Assembly (NCBI RefSeq): GCF_042186555.1
Contig: NC_133328.1
Location: 499,809,106 to 499,873,105, forward strand
Direction of reading: 5' to 3'
DNA length: 64,000 bases
Source: Aquarana catesbeiana
Taxonomy: Eukaryota; Chordata; Amphibia; Anura; Ranidae
Below are positions 12,499 through 23,538 of this stretch, piece after piece. The notes beneath the pieces are model-generated. The model had not been told where the DNA came from. It saw only the letters and a list, made by a program, of their open reading frames with translations, and ran no database searches. How positions within the stretch are numbered: the first letter of the stretch is position 1; the number at the start of each line of letters is the position of its first letter. Made by a program: the position numbers and the translations under genes.

Positions 12499-13932
12499 TC
12501 AGGGCGGGACCACCGCTTGTAGCACCTTTCTTCCAAATGTCAGATCCTGGGGCGACAGCAGTTCCACTCTATAGTGTTTCAAAAAGGTATCCTGCTTCAC
12601 CCAAGTGGCTGTGCGACAGACCTGTTCTATCGAGGCCCCAGCTCTCTCTGCCCAAGAGGCCGCCAAGGATCTTGTTGAGTGGGCCTTAAGGTTCCCTGGT
12701 ACTGGGGAACCATTCTGTTCATAGGCCAATGTTATTGTCTGCCTAATCCACCTAGCCACAGTACATTTAGACGCCTGCCCTCCCTTTCTAGGGCCGCTAA
12801 ATAAAACTAAAAGATGATTCGACTTTCTGTAGTCCTTTACTCTATCTAGATACATCAATAAACATTTCCTGACATCTAATAAATTAAACTTCCTCTCCTT
12901 CTCATTTTTTGGATTATCACAGAAGGAGGGTAAAATGATCTCCTGAGATCTATTAAACTTAGATGCGACCTTGGGAAGATAAAGTGGGTCCTGTCTAAGA
13001 ACCACTCTATCCTCCAGAATCAACAGAAAAGGCTCCTTAACTGACAGGGCCTGTAGGTCGCTCACCCTTCTGGCCGTGGTTATGGCCAACAGAAACGCTA
13101 ACTTAAGAGTCAAAAACTTAACTGAAATCTCTTGCGCTGGTTCGAAGGGCGCTATCGTCAGCGCCTCCAAAATCAGAGATAAATTCCATGGAGGGAATAC
13201 ATTCACCCTGACAGGGGTTACCCTCTCCCTTGCCAGAAGAAATCTCTTAATCAGAGGTTCTAGTGCGAGCCTCTTATCCAAAAATACAGATAACGCTGCT
13301 ATCTGTACTCTCAAGGTGTTCGGGGAAATCCCCTGATCCACCCCTGCTTGCAAAAATTCCAGTACCACTGGTACTGAATGGTAAGACACCTCCTTATCAC
13401 GGCACCACTGTGAGAAGCAATTCCACATCTTGGAGTAGATCCTCCTGGTGACCAGCTTCCTGCTGCCCAAGAGGGTCTCAATTACCCTATCAGAGCACCC
13501 CTTGCCCCTAAGGATCTCCTCCTCAAGAACCATGCCGTCAGTTTGAGGAATCCCGGGTCGGGGTGGAGGACTGGCCCCTGTAGGAGAAGATCTCGTTTGG
13601 TTGGAAGACAGAGCGGAGGAGAAATTGACCACTTTTTCAGAGTGGCAAACCAGGTCCTTTTTGGCCACCATGGGGCTATAAGGATCAGTCCGCAATATGA
13701 GCGGGCCAATTTTTGTAAGACCCGTGGTATTAAGACTAGTGGGGGAAAGGCGTAAGCTAGACGGAAGTCCCAGTCCTGAGACAGAGCATCCACTCTCTGG
13801 GAACCCCCTTCTCTGTTGAGAGAGAAAAAACGATCCACTTTTTTGTTCCCTCTGTAGGCAAAAAGAAGATCTATATCCGGAATCCCGAACTTCTGACTTA
13901 TCTGGAGAAAGACCTCCTAATTTAACTCCCAT
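12499..13932 (-). CDS. DIRS tyrosine recombinase
   Basis: Open frame of 477 residues from an ATG at 13932, with no internal stop. The C-terminal half has the tyrosine recombinase fold signature: arginine in ITTARRVSDLQ (about residue 290), the H-x-x-R box as HSTRSLAASWAERAG (histidine near 418), and the nucleophile in FLKHYRVE (tyrosine near 454). These enzymes integrate the circular DIRS DNA. The first 120 or so residues overlap the end of the reverse transcriptase frame in another phase and may not be a true domain. The downstream internal complementary region begins within 120 bp of the stop. The frame could still give a functional enzyme even though the element is defective; expression is not shown. 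Confidence 0.85.
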   Translation of the reverse strand: MGVKLGGLSPDKSEVRDSGYRSSFCLQREQKSGSFFLSQQRRGFPESGCSVSGLGLPSSLRLSPTSLNTTGLTKIGPLILRTDPYSPMVAKKDLVCHSEKVVNFSSALSSNQTRSSPTGASPPPRPGIPQTDGMVLEEEILRGKGCSDRVIETLLGSRKLVTRRIYSKMWNCFSQWCRDKEVSYHSVPVVLEFLQAGVDQGISPNTLRVQIAALSVFLDKRLALEPLIKRFLLARERVTPVRVNVFPPWNLSLILEALTIAPFEPAQEISVKFLTLKLAFLLAITTARRVSDLQALSVKEPFLLILEDRVVLRQDPLYLPKVASKFNRSQEIILPSFCDNPKNEKERKFNLLDVRKCLLMYLDRVKDYRKSNHLLVLFSGPRKGGQASKCTVARWIRQTITLAYEQNGSPVPGNLKAHSTRSLAASWAERAGASIEQVCRTATWVKQDTFLKHYRVELLSPQDLTFGRKVLQAVVPP

Positions 13933-15091
13933 TCCCCTTGGAGGATGGGTTGCCGGCTTAAGAAGTCTACCACCACATTGGCGGTTTGTCTTATGTGAAC
14001 CCCCAATATGGACTGAAGGTTCTCTTCGGCCCAGTTTAAGATGTTCAGGACTGGACTCAGTAGTTTCCTGGATCTGGTGCCCCCTGATGATTCAGCTAAG
14101 AGACCGTTGTCACATTGTCTGACAGGACTTGGATCTCTAAGCCCTGAATCCTGTCTCCAAAGGATACTAAGGCCTGGCCCACCGCCTGGAGTTCCCTGTG
14201 GTTGGAGGATACCCCTGCCTGAGAAGGCGTCCAGGCCCCCCATGCCTGGAAGTCCCCCAGGTGAGCGCCCCAACTCCAAGCACTTGCATCGGTAGTGATT
14301 CTTGTAGGATTCCACTGGTCCCAGGGTAGACCCAACCTGAGCTTGTCCTGATCCAGCCACCAATCTAGGGAGGTCCTTACTCTTGTTGTAATAGACACCC
14401 TTGCATCCAATGACTCTCTCCTTTTGTCCCAGGAGGACAAAAGGAAGAACTGCAGCTCCCTAATCCAAAAGGGAAGAGCTCAGAATTGCCAATGTTGAAT
14501 CCCTTCGCTCGTAAGGACTGCGAATCTCAGCAGGGACTGGTGTTCCCTGGTGATCGGGATATGAAGGTAAGCATCCCTCAGATCTATCGTGGCTAAGAAC
14601 GCATACCTTAATAGATGCCTGCGCACCGTGTATATACTCTCCATCCGGAAGCTCTTTAGTCGCAAAAACCTGTTCAACTTCCTGAGATTTAATATCAGGC
14701 GAAATTTCCCTGACGGTTTTTGAACAACAAATACATGGAAGTAAAACCCTTGGTAAAGCTCTTCCGGTGGAACGGGGATGATCACCTCCTGGAATGCCAA
14801 TCCCTGCAAGCTGTCCAACAGCCCTGCAGCTTTTGAAGTTTCCTTGGGGAGACGGGTCAGAAAAAAGTTTTGTGGGGGAGGGGAGAGAAGTTCCAGACGA
14901 TATCCCTCTGTTACAATCTGCAAGATATAGGGGCTTTCGGAGATCCTTTTCCACCGAGGGACAAAGTGGGACAATCTCCCCCCTACCCTGATGCTGGCGT
15001 CACTTAGACTGCTTGGTGGCGTCTTTAGGTCTAGAAAAGAGCAGACTACCTTTTTGTGCGCTCTTTCCCTTTCCCCACCTTCTATTCGCAT
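13482..15091 (-). pseudogene. DIRS reverse transcriptase/RNase H, internally deleted
   Basis: From an ATG at 15091, 203 residues read into the fingers and palm of a DIRS-type reverse transcriptase (KPSGKFRLILNLRKLN, then motif A ATIDLRDAYLHIP). A stop follows at IQHWQF, and the reading continues ALPF before breaking near 14465. The next recognisable part is RNase H: TTDASAWSWGAHLG, then NHRELQAV and LSDN supplying the acidic residues, and the HIRQTANVVVDFLSR region. The expected segment with the catalytic Y-x-D-D motif is absent, so a few hundred residues were deleted. The frame further contains the FPPLVLIPRVL and LIAPWWPKRTWF motifs overlapping the recombinase gene. No methyltransferase domain was recognised. 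Confidence 0.8.
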
Positions 15092-16380
15092 CCTTTTTTC
15101 CTTTGAAAAGGGTCAATTTCCATTGAATTGATCCTGTTAGAGGAGGGACGAAAAAACTTCCTGCCCCTTTCTCCTTTAGCTTTAACTGGGAACTTTTTTC
15201 CCTTTTCTGCTGACCTTGACAGCACCTGATCCAGGCCAGGTCCAAAGAGTTGTGAACCTTCAAAGGGCCAACCACATAGCCTTGATCTAGACATATGGCC
15301 CCCTTCCCATGATTTGACCCAGACTGCCCTTCTTGCGGAGTTAAGGAGGGCCGCAGATTTGGCTGTGTTCCTGACAGACTCCACAGCCGCATCTGCCAAA
15401 TATGCCACAGCCTTACCTATTATTTCTAACGAGTCTGTGATTTCTTTGGAATCACTGCCTTTAGAAACATGGTTGGAAAGTCTGCCTAACCATGCGTCCA
15501 CGTTTCTTGCCACGCATGCTGACGCCAAAGCAGGAGCCATGGCAGCCGCATTGGAATCCCATGCTCTGCGCAAAAGCGCCTCCGCCCTTCTGTCCATTTG
15601 GTCTTTTAGGTTCCCTGAAACCTCAAAAGACAAGTCAGATTTTTTAGAAACCTGCGACAGAGCTGCGTCTAACTTAGGGGTTTTAAAGAATTTCTGCTCT
15701 TCTTCCTCCCCAAAAGGAAACCTTCTCTTCCAAGTTTTAAGTCTAAGAACCTTTCTTTCCGGGTCTTTCCACTCTCTCAAAATCATCTCCTTTAGGGCCT
15801 GATGAACTGGGAACACCCTTGACTGAGGCTTTCCCAAACCCCTGTACATCTTGTCCCGGGCCGACGCCTGAACCGGAGGTTCTGGGATATCCTCAGAGAC
15901 ATAGATCGCCCTAAGTAACTGCCCCATGTCTTCCACGGGAAAGAGGTGGCTACTAGCTCTAGGACTGTCACTATCCTGCCTCTCAGCGTCTGTGTATGTG
16001 TCTACACCTTCCTCTAATGAGTCCTCCTCTGACTCCTCTGGGTCCTCAAACTCTTCAACTCCCGAAGTGACAGAGGAAGGGGTTTTTTGCGAGGTTTTCT
16101 GACCCCTGTCTGAAAAACCTTCCTGAGAGGAAGTGCCTTCTCTAGAGGACAGGATTTCTCTATCATCCGCTTTAGGTGCTATAGCTGTCTTAATAGACTG
16201 GAGGGTAGAAAGCATCTCCGACTGTACCGCAAGGAAGTCCCTCATAACCTGTGAGGTTTCCTTACTAGACAGTTTCTGTATGCACCTATAGCAAAAAGGT
16301 TTCACATGGTCCTGTGGGAGGTTATCATTACAGTTCCCACATCTTTTTGACCTGGGAGGAGGGGGATTTTTGCCCTTCAT
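15082..16380 (-). CDS. DIRS gag-like protein
   Basis: Open frame of 432 residues from the ATG at 16380; an in-frame stretch upstream lacks an ATG. A cysteine cluster near the N-terminus (C14-x2-C17-x12-C30-x2-C33) looks like a zinc-binding ribbon. It is followed by an acidic, Ser/Glu-rich middle (about residues 90-150) and a basic C-terminus with KGERGRKFF. It is placed as the first frame of the element, overlapping the start of the reverse transcriptase frame by about 10 bp. The function is inferred from position and composition: DIRS first frames are thought to supply a nucleocapsid-like protein. No stop or frameshift is seen. Confidence 0.7.
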   Translation of the reverse strand: MKGKNPPPPRSKRCGNCNDNLPQDHVKPFCYRCIQKLSSKETSQVMRDFLAVQSEMLSTLQSIKTAIAPKADDREILSSREGTSSQEGFSDRGQKTSQKTPSSVTSGVEEFEDPEESEEDSLEEGVDTYTDAERQDSDSPRASSHLFPVEDMGQLLRAIYVSEDIPEPPVQASARDKMYRGLGKPQSRVFPVHQALKEMILREWKDPERKVLRLKTWKRRFPFGEEEEQKFFKTPKLDAALSQVSKKSDLSFEVSGNLKDQMDRRAEALLRRAWDSNAAAMAPALASACVARNVDAWLGRLSNHVSKGSDSKEITDSLEIIGKAVAYLADAAVESVRNTAKSAALLNSARRAVWVKSWEGGHMSRSRLCGWPFEGSQLFGPGLDQVLSRSAEKGKKFPVKAKGERGRKFFRPSSNRINSMEIDPFQRKKGCE

Positions 16381-16466
16381 CTTGTGAGCATCCTGAGCAG
16401 AGCCGCCAGGATCTAGGGAGACAAAAAAGACAAAGTCCAAACTTTAACCAGTTTCCTAAGACTTTG

Positions 16467-16502
16467 AGTGTGTGTGTGTGTGTGTCTCTCTCTCTCTCTC
16501 TC
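16467..16502 (+). repeat. (TG)n(TC)n microsatellite
   Basis: About eight TG units followed by about nine TC units, located inside the DIRS element upstream of its gag-like frame. Confidence 0.95.
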
Positions 16503-17268
16503 CCCTCCTATGGTGTAGGCAAGACCCCTCTTACTTCACTACATTCAAAACGGAATAGGACTCACCACCACTGGCCTCTTCCTGGGCTAAGGTTGCAGCT
16601 GTTACCTCCTCTCCATCCATATCTGCTGCTTTGCGAGGTTTTCCGACCCCAAGAGAGGAGTATCGTGAGGCCTCCTGCTTTTCCCTGGAGCGCTGAGTGT
16701 CTATCTCCTATACACCGATGATCGGCGCCATTTTGTTGGAGAGCCGCTATCTGAGGGAGGATTTTGGCCTCTAGTGTCTGAATCTGCCATTTTGGCATAG
16801 ACCGGAAGTTACAGCGCCCGGAACCGGAAACACCGCCATCTTACTCCACCCTGGGATGCCTGCTCCATACACAGGAGCTTCAGCATTCCCTATGAAGTCC
16901 AGGACCTCCACCAGCCCTACAAGGCACCAAGGTACTCACCTGGCTGGCGTCCTCTAGCCGCTCTGCGGCCTAGACACCAGCCTAAGCTCCAGTTCCTTCA
17001 TCACCTCCGTACCTGACTGGGTGGAAGGAAAAAGCATGAGGTATGTGCTCACAGGAGTTCCGGGATACCCCTCTGTACCCGGGAGGCTCCTTGCCGGGGA
17101 AGACTCTCTCCCCCGGCCATTGGGGGGACCCCCTGAGAAGGACAGGGCCATGGCTGGACCCGCCACCCTCCCCGGCTTTGGCGTCCAGCCCTCGGGGGGG
17201 GGGGGGGGGACCATCCGCTACCAGCTTCAGGTCTGAGAAAAAACAACAAACGTTTTGCTGCCGGGAAA

Positions 17269-17394
17269 CACAATCAAGAACTGAGGTGCAGGGGGAAGGG
17301 AGGGGCCTTTTAACCTTGTATGTTGATTGTGTTTCCTGTCAGGTGGACCAGTCATCTCTCAGGTTATGCCGTCCCGGAAGATGACTAGAGAAAG
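17269..17394. repeat. DIRS left inverted terminal repeat (5-prime end of element)
   Basis: Reverse complement of the repeat at 12195-12302, starting AAGAACTGAGGTGCAGGG. A short direct copy of GGAAACACAATCAAG sits just inside at 17261. It marks the upstream end of the minus-strand DIRS element. Confidence 0.85.
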
Positions 17395-18783
17395 ATGGAT
17401 CGTTTGGCTGTACAGCAGTCTCTATGTCAGTGACCTTCCTAAAGCTGGCCATACACTAGTAGAATTTTGCTGGAACATGTTAGTTTTAAGAAGGCTTGTT
17501 CAATTTTCAGATGGTTATTGGGGGGAATTTGGTGTTCATTTTCGACCACAGTGACATGAAAATTTGAAGGTGCAGGGTGAAACATATCTCTCAAATAACC
17601 GAATTTCTAACAGTAAATGCCATTTTCATTCAGGAAGGATCATTCACTCAAAAAACAAATGTTGAAAGCAAACATCATTTTTAAGTACTTTTGAACAACA
17701 TTCGTCATGTCATCGAATGTACTGATGAGAATTTTTGCATCAATGTTTGATTAAAAAATCTACCAACATATTGCCAGCGTAAAGGCTAAGTTCACCTTTG
17801 GGGGGGGGGGGGGGAATAATAAATGTACATATTTTTACACAAAGAAAATGTGTATTTATTAATTTTTCCCCCAGGAGACTGAAAAGCATTGCACCCACAA
17901 GCATTGGATCATGGGTGCGATGTCAGGCTCCTACAGACAAGACCTACAGCTTTCTGCCCGTACCTCTGTAGCCGTGGGGCCTTGTGAATGTACTATAAGG
18001 GAAGTGATCAGCACGAAGTCCATCAGCACGAACTACCAGTCTGTTTGTTGCGCTGACAATAGTACTTGTAGTTTATTTATTCACAGATCCCTACAAATGA
18101 ATGTTGCAGCTGTATGGGCAGAGCCCCTAAATACAGGTATAACATGCTCCAAAAGCTGAACTTAGCCTTTAAAGTGGAATGCAAATCAAACCCTAATTAT
18201 ACTTAAATCTAATCCCACCCCCATTCTAAGGCTATTCTATCTGTAAAAGGAAAGATGCATATAGTTACGTATTACATGTGATGTAATAATGAGGTTTATG
18301 AATCACACCCTAGCTTAGAAAGATAGAAGTGAACCCAGAGTCCTCTAATCTGCATAAAATGCCTCAGCCTGTGGTGCTCATATACAGTATAAATATGAAA
18401 CTATCATGATTAATGATTACTCTATCATGTAGCACACCCAATCAAAAAGTGCCCATGGAACTTTCAGCAAGTTTTAAAAGTATGAACATCTTCTGATATC
18501 AAAATATGTTATCTTTATCTAAAGATAAAATCTCAAATGTCACCAGGTTACCACATGCTCTGACTATCCTGATTAAAAAATTCCACAATTCTGTATCCAA
18601 AATTCTATATCAAAATACTATAACTGACTGACACTCACACTGCAGGGAGCTTCTAACTACCAGGTTTACTTTAACAAGATGTATATAGAGAAAATTGAGC
18701 TTAGTGTGCAAGGTGAATTAAAATAAATAAATGACAAAACAACAGCACCCATAAATATGTACACACCATATTAAACAAATTAA

Positions 18784-19598
18784 ATAAGAAAAAGTGTTGC
18801 GCTGTCAAATATGTGATAAGATGCCTTCTCAATGTAGGCAAAAAAAGTCCACCAAAATAAAAATATTAAATAAATTTAATAAAGTGAAATGTCCAGAAAG
18901 CTGGCAAAAGTCCTTTAGGTGAAGAAAAGAAGTGTCCTTCAAATTTTCAACAGGTGCAAATCACCACACATATAAAGTTCTTTAGAGAACCTCAATCCCG
19001 GTTTTTCGTGTTTAGATGTTGAAGTATAGTAATATATTCAAGTGGCCTGAGTTACAGAAGCTCCTGTCTGGCTCTTAGGCGGTTCTCTCCTCCAGTCCTT
19101 GCTCTGTTCTGTGTGGCAGAGAGGAAACTCATTGTCCCCCTGTCATTGTCAGCACACTTCCAGGCTGCCAGCAGCAAGCTTCACACATTCCCATCTACAC
19201 ACAAAAGACCGGGTTTGAGGTTCCCTAAAGAACTTTATATGTGTGGTGATTTGCATCATTGGCATCCATTAAGCAGGCTGAACAGAAAAGGCTGCTTATT
19301 ACCTGAAGTGAGGGGTGATTGCTCACTAATGCGCATATAGACCTTGAAAAGGTCTAAATATCTGGTAAGAGGATATGTTTGCCCTGTCTATCCTTTGGGG
19401 AGCTCTGGGTGTTGCACCTGTGGAAAATTTGATGAACACTAAACACTTCACCTAAGGACTTTTGCTGGCTTTCTGGACATTTCACTTTATTAAATTTATT
19501 ATATTTATTTTTATATTTTCATTTTTGGTGGACTTTTTTTGCCTACATTGAGAAGGCATCTTATTATATATGTGACAGCGTTTTCTTATTTACTTTAA
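18784..19598. repeat. Long foldback element
   Basis: The left arm, with AAAAGTCCACCAAAAT and GTGAAATGTCCAGAAAGC, is mirrored on the right by GCTTTCTGGACATTTCAC and TTTTGGTGGACTTTTT. Inner arms carrying TATAAAGTTCTTTAG and CTAAAGAACTTTATA are also inverted (about 18970 and 19225). It ends 35 bp from PRKDC exon 3. There is no coding capacity. Confidence 0.85.
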
Positions 19599-19632
19599 CA
19601 AGAATTCTGATTATTTTTTTTTTACTCCTTAC

Positions 19633-19725
19633 CTTCATGTCCACAGCATAAGGCTGGACATTCTGACCTATTTTCTCCAAAAACGCACACAAGAACTTCA
19701 GTGCTTCTTCCCGACAATCTCTAAA
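19633..19725 (-). CDS. PRKDC: PRKDC (DNA-PKcs) exon 3
   Basis: Minus-strand exon of 93 nt, exactly 31 codons, residues 99-129. It encodes FRDCREEALKFLCAFLEKIG then QNVQPYAVDMK, very close to the known FRECREEILKFLC-FLEK-GQ-----Y-V--K segment of DNA-PKcs. The acceptor is TTTTCAG|TTTAGA and the donor is GAAG|GTAAGG. The upstream intron is almost wholly transposon: only about 55 bp separates this acceptor from the end of a Tc1 element, so its branch point must lie in that stretch or within the transposon terminus. Confidence 0.95.
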
Positions 19726-19906
19726 CTGAAAAGTAAAATACATATAAGATTGAAAAAAAAAACAAAACACAACAACATTATACAGGTGTACATCTCATAA
19801 AATTTGAATATCAAAAAGTTATTTCAGTAATTCAATTCAAAAAGTGAAACTCATTTTTTAATAGACATGTTACACACAGAGTGAGATATTTCAAGCATTT
19901 CTTTCT

Positions 19907-20409
19907 TTTAAAGTGGAGTTCCACCCACTTTTACAACTCTTCAGCATCCCTCACTAAACTGTGCACTGTAAACGAATTGGATATTTTTAAATTCTTTTTC
20001 TCAGCACTTACTGTATATCTGCTGTATTCATTTTTCACTTCCTCCTCCCTGGCCGCGGCCCATGGCATCATTTCCTGTTTGCAATGCCTTCTGGGAAGGG
20101 GCGGCAACTTCCTCTGACACTGCCGTTGCTATGGAAACCTGACCTGAAACCTATTACACGGCTTGTGCTGCACTGAGCATGTGCGAGATCTGCAAGGATG
20201 AGATCCAGGAAGAAATACAGTCTGGCTTCAGATGCCCACACTTAAGATGGCCACTGCCTGCTGTAAGTTTATAAAATAACAAACTACTGCTATAAACTAA
20301 CAAAACAGACCTTAGTTTACAGACTAACTTTACTAGAATACATTAAGCTTGTGTATTATAGGGGTATTTTTATTTAAAAACTATCATTTCGGCCGGAACA
20401 CCACTTTAA
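19907..20409. repeat. Foldback MITE inside the Tc1 element
   Basis: The left end is TTTAAAGTGGAGTTCCACCC and the right end GGCCGGAACACCACTTTAA, an imperfect inverted pair. It interrupts the Tc1 left half. Confidence 0.75.
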
Positions 20410-21863
20410 TTTGGACTTGATAAAAAACACAGTGGACCAAGGCCAGCAGATGACATGGCTCCCTAAATCATCACTGACTGTGGAAAAATTTGCATTTAAT
20501 TTGGAAATCAAGGTTTCAGAGTCTGGAGGAAGAGTGGAGAGGCGCAGAATCCAAGTTGCATGAGGTCCAGTGTGAAGTTTCCACAGTCAGTGATGATTTG
20601 GGGAGCCAGGTCATCTGCTGTCGTTAGTCCACTGTGTTTTATCAAGTCCAAAGTCAGCGCAGTCCTCTACCAGGAAGTTCTAGAGCACTTCATGCTTTCC
20701 TCTGCTGACCAGCTTTTAGGAGATGCCGATTAGGGATGAGCCGAACACCTCCTGTTCAGTTCGCAGCAGAACATGCAAAAAATTCAGCACAACACACGAA
20801 CACCATTAAAGCCTATGGGACTCGAACATGAAAAATCAAAAGTCCTAATTTTAAAGGCTTATATGCAAGTTATTGTCATAAAAAGTGTTTGGGGACCTGG
20901 GTCCTGCCCCAGGGGACATGTATCAAATGCAATTTTTTTTTTTTTTTTTTTTTAAACGCCGTTTTTTTTTTCGGGAGCAGTGATTTTTTTTTAATGCTTA
21001 AAGTGAAACAATAAAAATGAAATATTTCTTTAAATATCATGCCTGGGGGGTATCTATAGTATACCTGTAAAGTGGCACATTTTTCCTGTGTTTAGAACAA
21101 TACCACAGCAAAATGACATTTCTAAAGGAAAAATTGTAATTTAAAACTTATCGCGGCTGTAATGAATTGTCGGGTCTCGGCAATATAGATACAGATAATT
21201 GAAAAAAAGAGAGCATGGGATCCCCCCCCCCCCGTCCATTACCAGGCCCTTTGGGTCTGGTATGAATATTAAGGGGAGCCCCGAATACATTTTTTTTTTT
21301 TTTTTTTTTATTGCGTGGAGGTCCCCCTAAAATCCATACCAGGCCCTTCAGGTCTGATATAAATATTAAAGGGGAACCCTGCACCAAATTGAAAAAAAAA
21401 AAAATGGCGTAGGGGTCCCCCCCCAAAATCTATACCAGACCTAAGTCTGGTATGGATTTTAAGGGGAACCCTGCGTCAAAATTTTTTTTAAAAATGGCGT
21501 AGGGGTCCCCCCCAAAATCCACACCAGACCCTTATCCGAGCACACAACCTGGCAGGCTGCGGGAAAAGAGGGGGGGCGAGAGAGCGCCCCCGCCCCCCCC
21601 CCCTCCTGAACCGTACCAGGCCACATGCCCTCAACATGGAGAGGGTGCTTTGGAGTATCCCCCCAAAGCACCTTGCCCGGTGGTTGTGGGGGTCTGCGGG
21701 CGGGGGCCTTATTGGAATCTGGAAGCCCCCTTTAACAAGGGGACCCCCAGATCCCAGCCTCCCCCCTGTGTGAATTGGTACAAATGTACCCCTACCATTT
21801 CACAAAAAAAAAAAAAAACTGTCAAAATGGTACAAAAGACAAGACACAGCTTGGGACAAGTCC

Positions 21864-21990
21864 TTTATTAAAAAATAAAAATGTCCCACAAAGTAAGTTC
21901 ATGCCGCCCGACGGACCGAAAAAAAAAAGAAAAAAAAAGCCACGACCGACCCACCTTATTCTCCATCTTCGCTGTGACAGCTCTTATATA
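21864..21990 (-). promoter_or_regulatory. TATA box and AATAAA signal in left arm of the foldback element
   Basis: On the minus strand TATATAAG (21983-21990) is followed by about 110 bp and then AATAAA (21864-21869), with GT-rich sequence beyond. The same arrangement recurs in the right arm and in a related copy near 44 kb. Confidence 0.45.
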
Positions 21991-22131
21991 ACTGAGGGCG
22001 GGGCCACCCGGTGACGCAACTGGGTGACCCCGCCCCCCTCTGACACCATGGGGAAGCCATGGGGAAGTCCCTGTGGCGTCAGAGGGGGGCGGGGTCACCC
22101 AGTTACATCATGGGGTGGCCCCACCCTCAGT

Positions 22132-22285
22132 TATACAAGAGCTGTCACAGCGAAGACGCGTCAGACGGCAGGAGCCTCCCATGGAGCCGGGTCAGTTGCG
22201 GCTTTTTTTTCTTTTTTTTTCTTTTTCGGTCTGTCAGGCGGTGTGAACTTACTTCGTGGGACATTTTTTTTTATTTATTAATAAA
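22132..22285 (+). promoter_or_regulatory. TATA-like box and AATAAA signal in right arm of the foldback element
   Basis: TATACAAG (22132-22139) is followed by GCTGTCACAGCG and, about 150 bp later, AATAAA (22280-22285) with TGTCTTGTCTTTTGT downstream. It mirrors the left arm, with a degenerate TATA box. Confidence 0.4.
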
Positions 22286-23128
22286 AGGACTTGTCCCAAG
22301 CTGTGTCTTGTCTTTTGTACCATTTTGACACTTTTGTGAAATGGTAGGGGGGGTACATTTGTACCCCGTTACCAATTCACACAGGGGGAAGGCCGGGATC
22401 TGGGGGTCCCTTGTTAAAGGGGGCTTCCAGATTCCGATAAGCCCCCTGCCCGCAGACCTTCACAACCACCAAGCAAGGGTTGTGGGTATGATGCCCTTGT
22501 CCCCATCAACATGGGGACAAGGTGCTTTGGGGGGCTACCCCAAAGCACCCTCCCCATGTTGAGGGCATGTGGCCTGGTACGGTTTGGGGGGGGGGGGGCG
22601 CTCTCTCGCCCCCCCCCCCCCCCTCTTTTCCTGCAGCCTGCCAGGTTGTGTGCTCGGATAAGGGTCTGGTATGGATTTTGGGGGGGGAACCCCTACGCCA
22701 TTTTTTTTTTTTTTTTATTTTGGCGCAGGGTTTCCCTTAAATTTCCATATCAGACCCAAAGGGCCTGATGTGGATTTTGGGAGGACCCCCACACAATTTT
22801 TTTTTTTTACTTTTGATTCGGGGGTTCCCCTTAATATTCATACCAGACCCAAAGGGCCTGGTAATGGATGGGGGGGGGGATCCCATGCTCTTTTTTTCAA
22901 TTCTCTGTATCTATATTGCCAAGACCCGACAAATCATTACAGCCACGATCAGTTTTAAATGACAATTTTTTCTTTAGAAATGTCATTTTGCTGTGGTACT
23001 GTTCTAAACAAGGGAAAAATGCGCCACTTTACAGTCATACTATAGACACCCCCCCACCCCCCAGGCACGATATTTAAAGGAATATTTCATTTTTGTTTCA
23101 CTTTAAGCATAAAAAAAAAAAAAAAAAA

Positions 23129-23129
23129 A

Positions 23130-23185
<56 letters not shown>
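23129..23185. repeat. (TA)n microsatellite
   Basis: A run of alternating TA about 50 bp long after an A homopolymer. It is present only in the right arm of the foldback element, so it arose after the arms formed. Confidence 0.95.
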
Positions 23186-23188
<3 letters not shown>

Positions 23189-23480
23189 TGCTCCCGAAAA
23201 AACGTCAGTTTTTAAAAAAAAAAAAAAAATTTGCATTGATACATGTCCCCTGGGGCAGGACTCAGGTCCCCAAACACTTTTTATGACAATAACTTGCATA
23301 TAAGCCTTTAAAATTAGCACTTTTGATTTTTCCATGTTAGTATCCCATAGACTTTAACGGTGTTCCAGCAGCTTTCGAATTTGCCGCGAACACCGCATAT
23401 TGTTCGCTTTTCAGCGAACACACGATTTTCAAGTCGAACTTGCGTTCGTATCGAACATCGGGCTCATCCCTAATGCTGAT

Positions 23481-23538
23481 TTTATTTTTCAGCAGGACTT
23501 GGTACCCGCCCACACTGCCAAAAGTACCAATACCTGGT
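23481..23538 (+). pseudogene. Tc1 transposase fragment (middle)
   Basis: Translates to FQQDLVPAHTAKSTNTW, the well-known second catalytic aspartate region of Tc1 transposases (QQDN-PAHTAK). It is cut off on the left by the foldback element and on the right by the TTAA insertion at 23539. Confidence 0.85.

Larger units (their letters stand above)
12154..17394 (-). mobile_element. DIRS-type tyrosine-recombinase retrotransposon
   Basis: The element lies on the minus strand. Inverted terminal repeats (12195-12302 and 17269-17385) share the GACGGCATAACCTGAGAG motif and a long block ending at CAGTTCT. An internal region at about 12383-12476 contains copies of both outer ends joined together, the hallmark internal complementary region of DIRS elements. 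The order on the minus strand is a gag-like frame, a broken reverse transcriptase/RNase H frame, then a tyrosine recombinase frame overlapping it in another phase. No target duplication is apparent, as expected for recombinase-mediated insertion. The outer ends are uncertain by a few bases because both ends share TTTTC-like sequence. Confidence 0.9.
11503..19632 (-). other. PRKDC: PRKDC intron 3
   Basis: An 8.1-kb intron. It contains a foldback element (11533-11944), a complete-length but internally deleted DIRS element (about 12154-17394) in the same orientation as PRKDC, and a long foldback element (18784-19598). The segment 17395-18783 is AT-rich with a G homopolymer near 17800; nothing else was recognised in it. 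Confidence 0.85.
20730..23473. mobile_element. 2.74-kb near-palindromic foldback element
   Basis: The left end TTAGGGATGAGCCGAACA and right end GGGCTCATCCCTAA are inverted. Homology continues through most of each arm of about 1.37 kb, for example CCTGCCCCAGGGGACATGTA at about 20905 and its inverse at about 23242. The centre is near 22100 in a GC-rich block with CCCCGCCC/GGGGCGGGG symmetry. The flanks TGCCGA and TGCTGA may be a 6-bp target duplication with one mismatch. Removing the element rejoins the Tc1 transposase reading. Each arm holds a TATA-like box and an AATAAA signal pointing outwards. There is no transposase, so it is non-autonomous. Confidence 0.85.

Noticed and set aside
13917..15802. 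Plus-strand frames opposite the DIRS genes, up to 162 codons
   Set aside because: Antisense shadows of the gag-like and reverse transcriptase frames.
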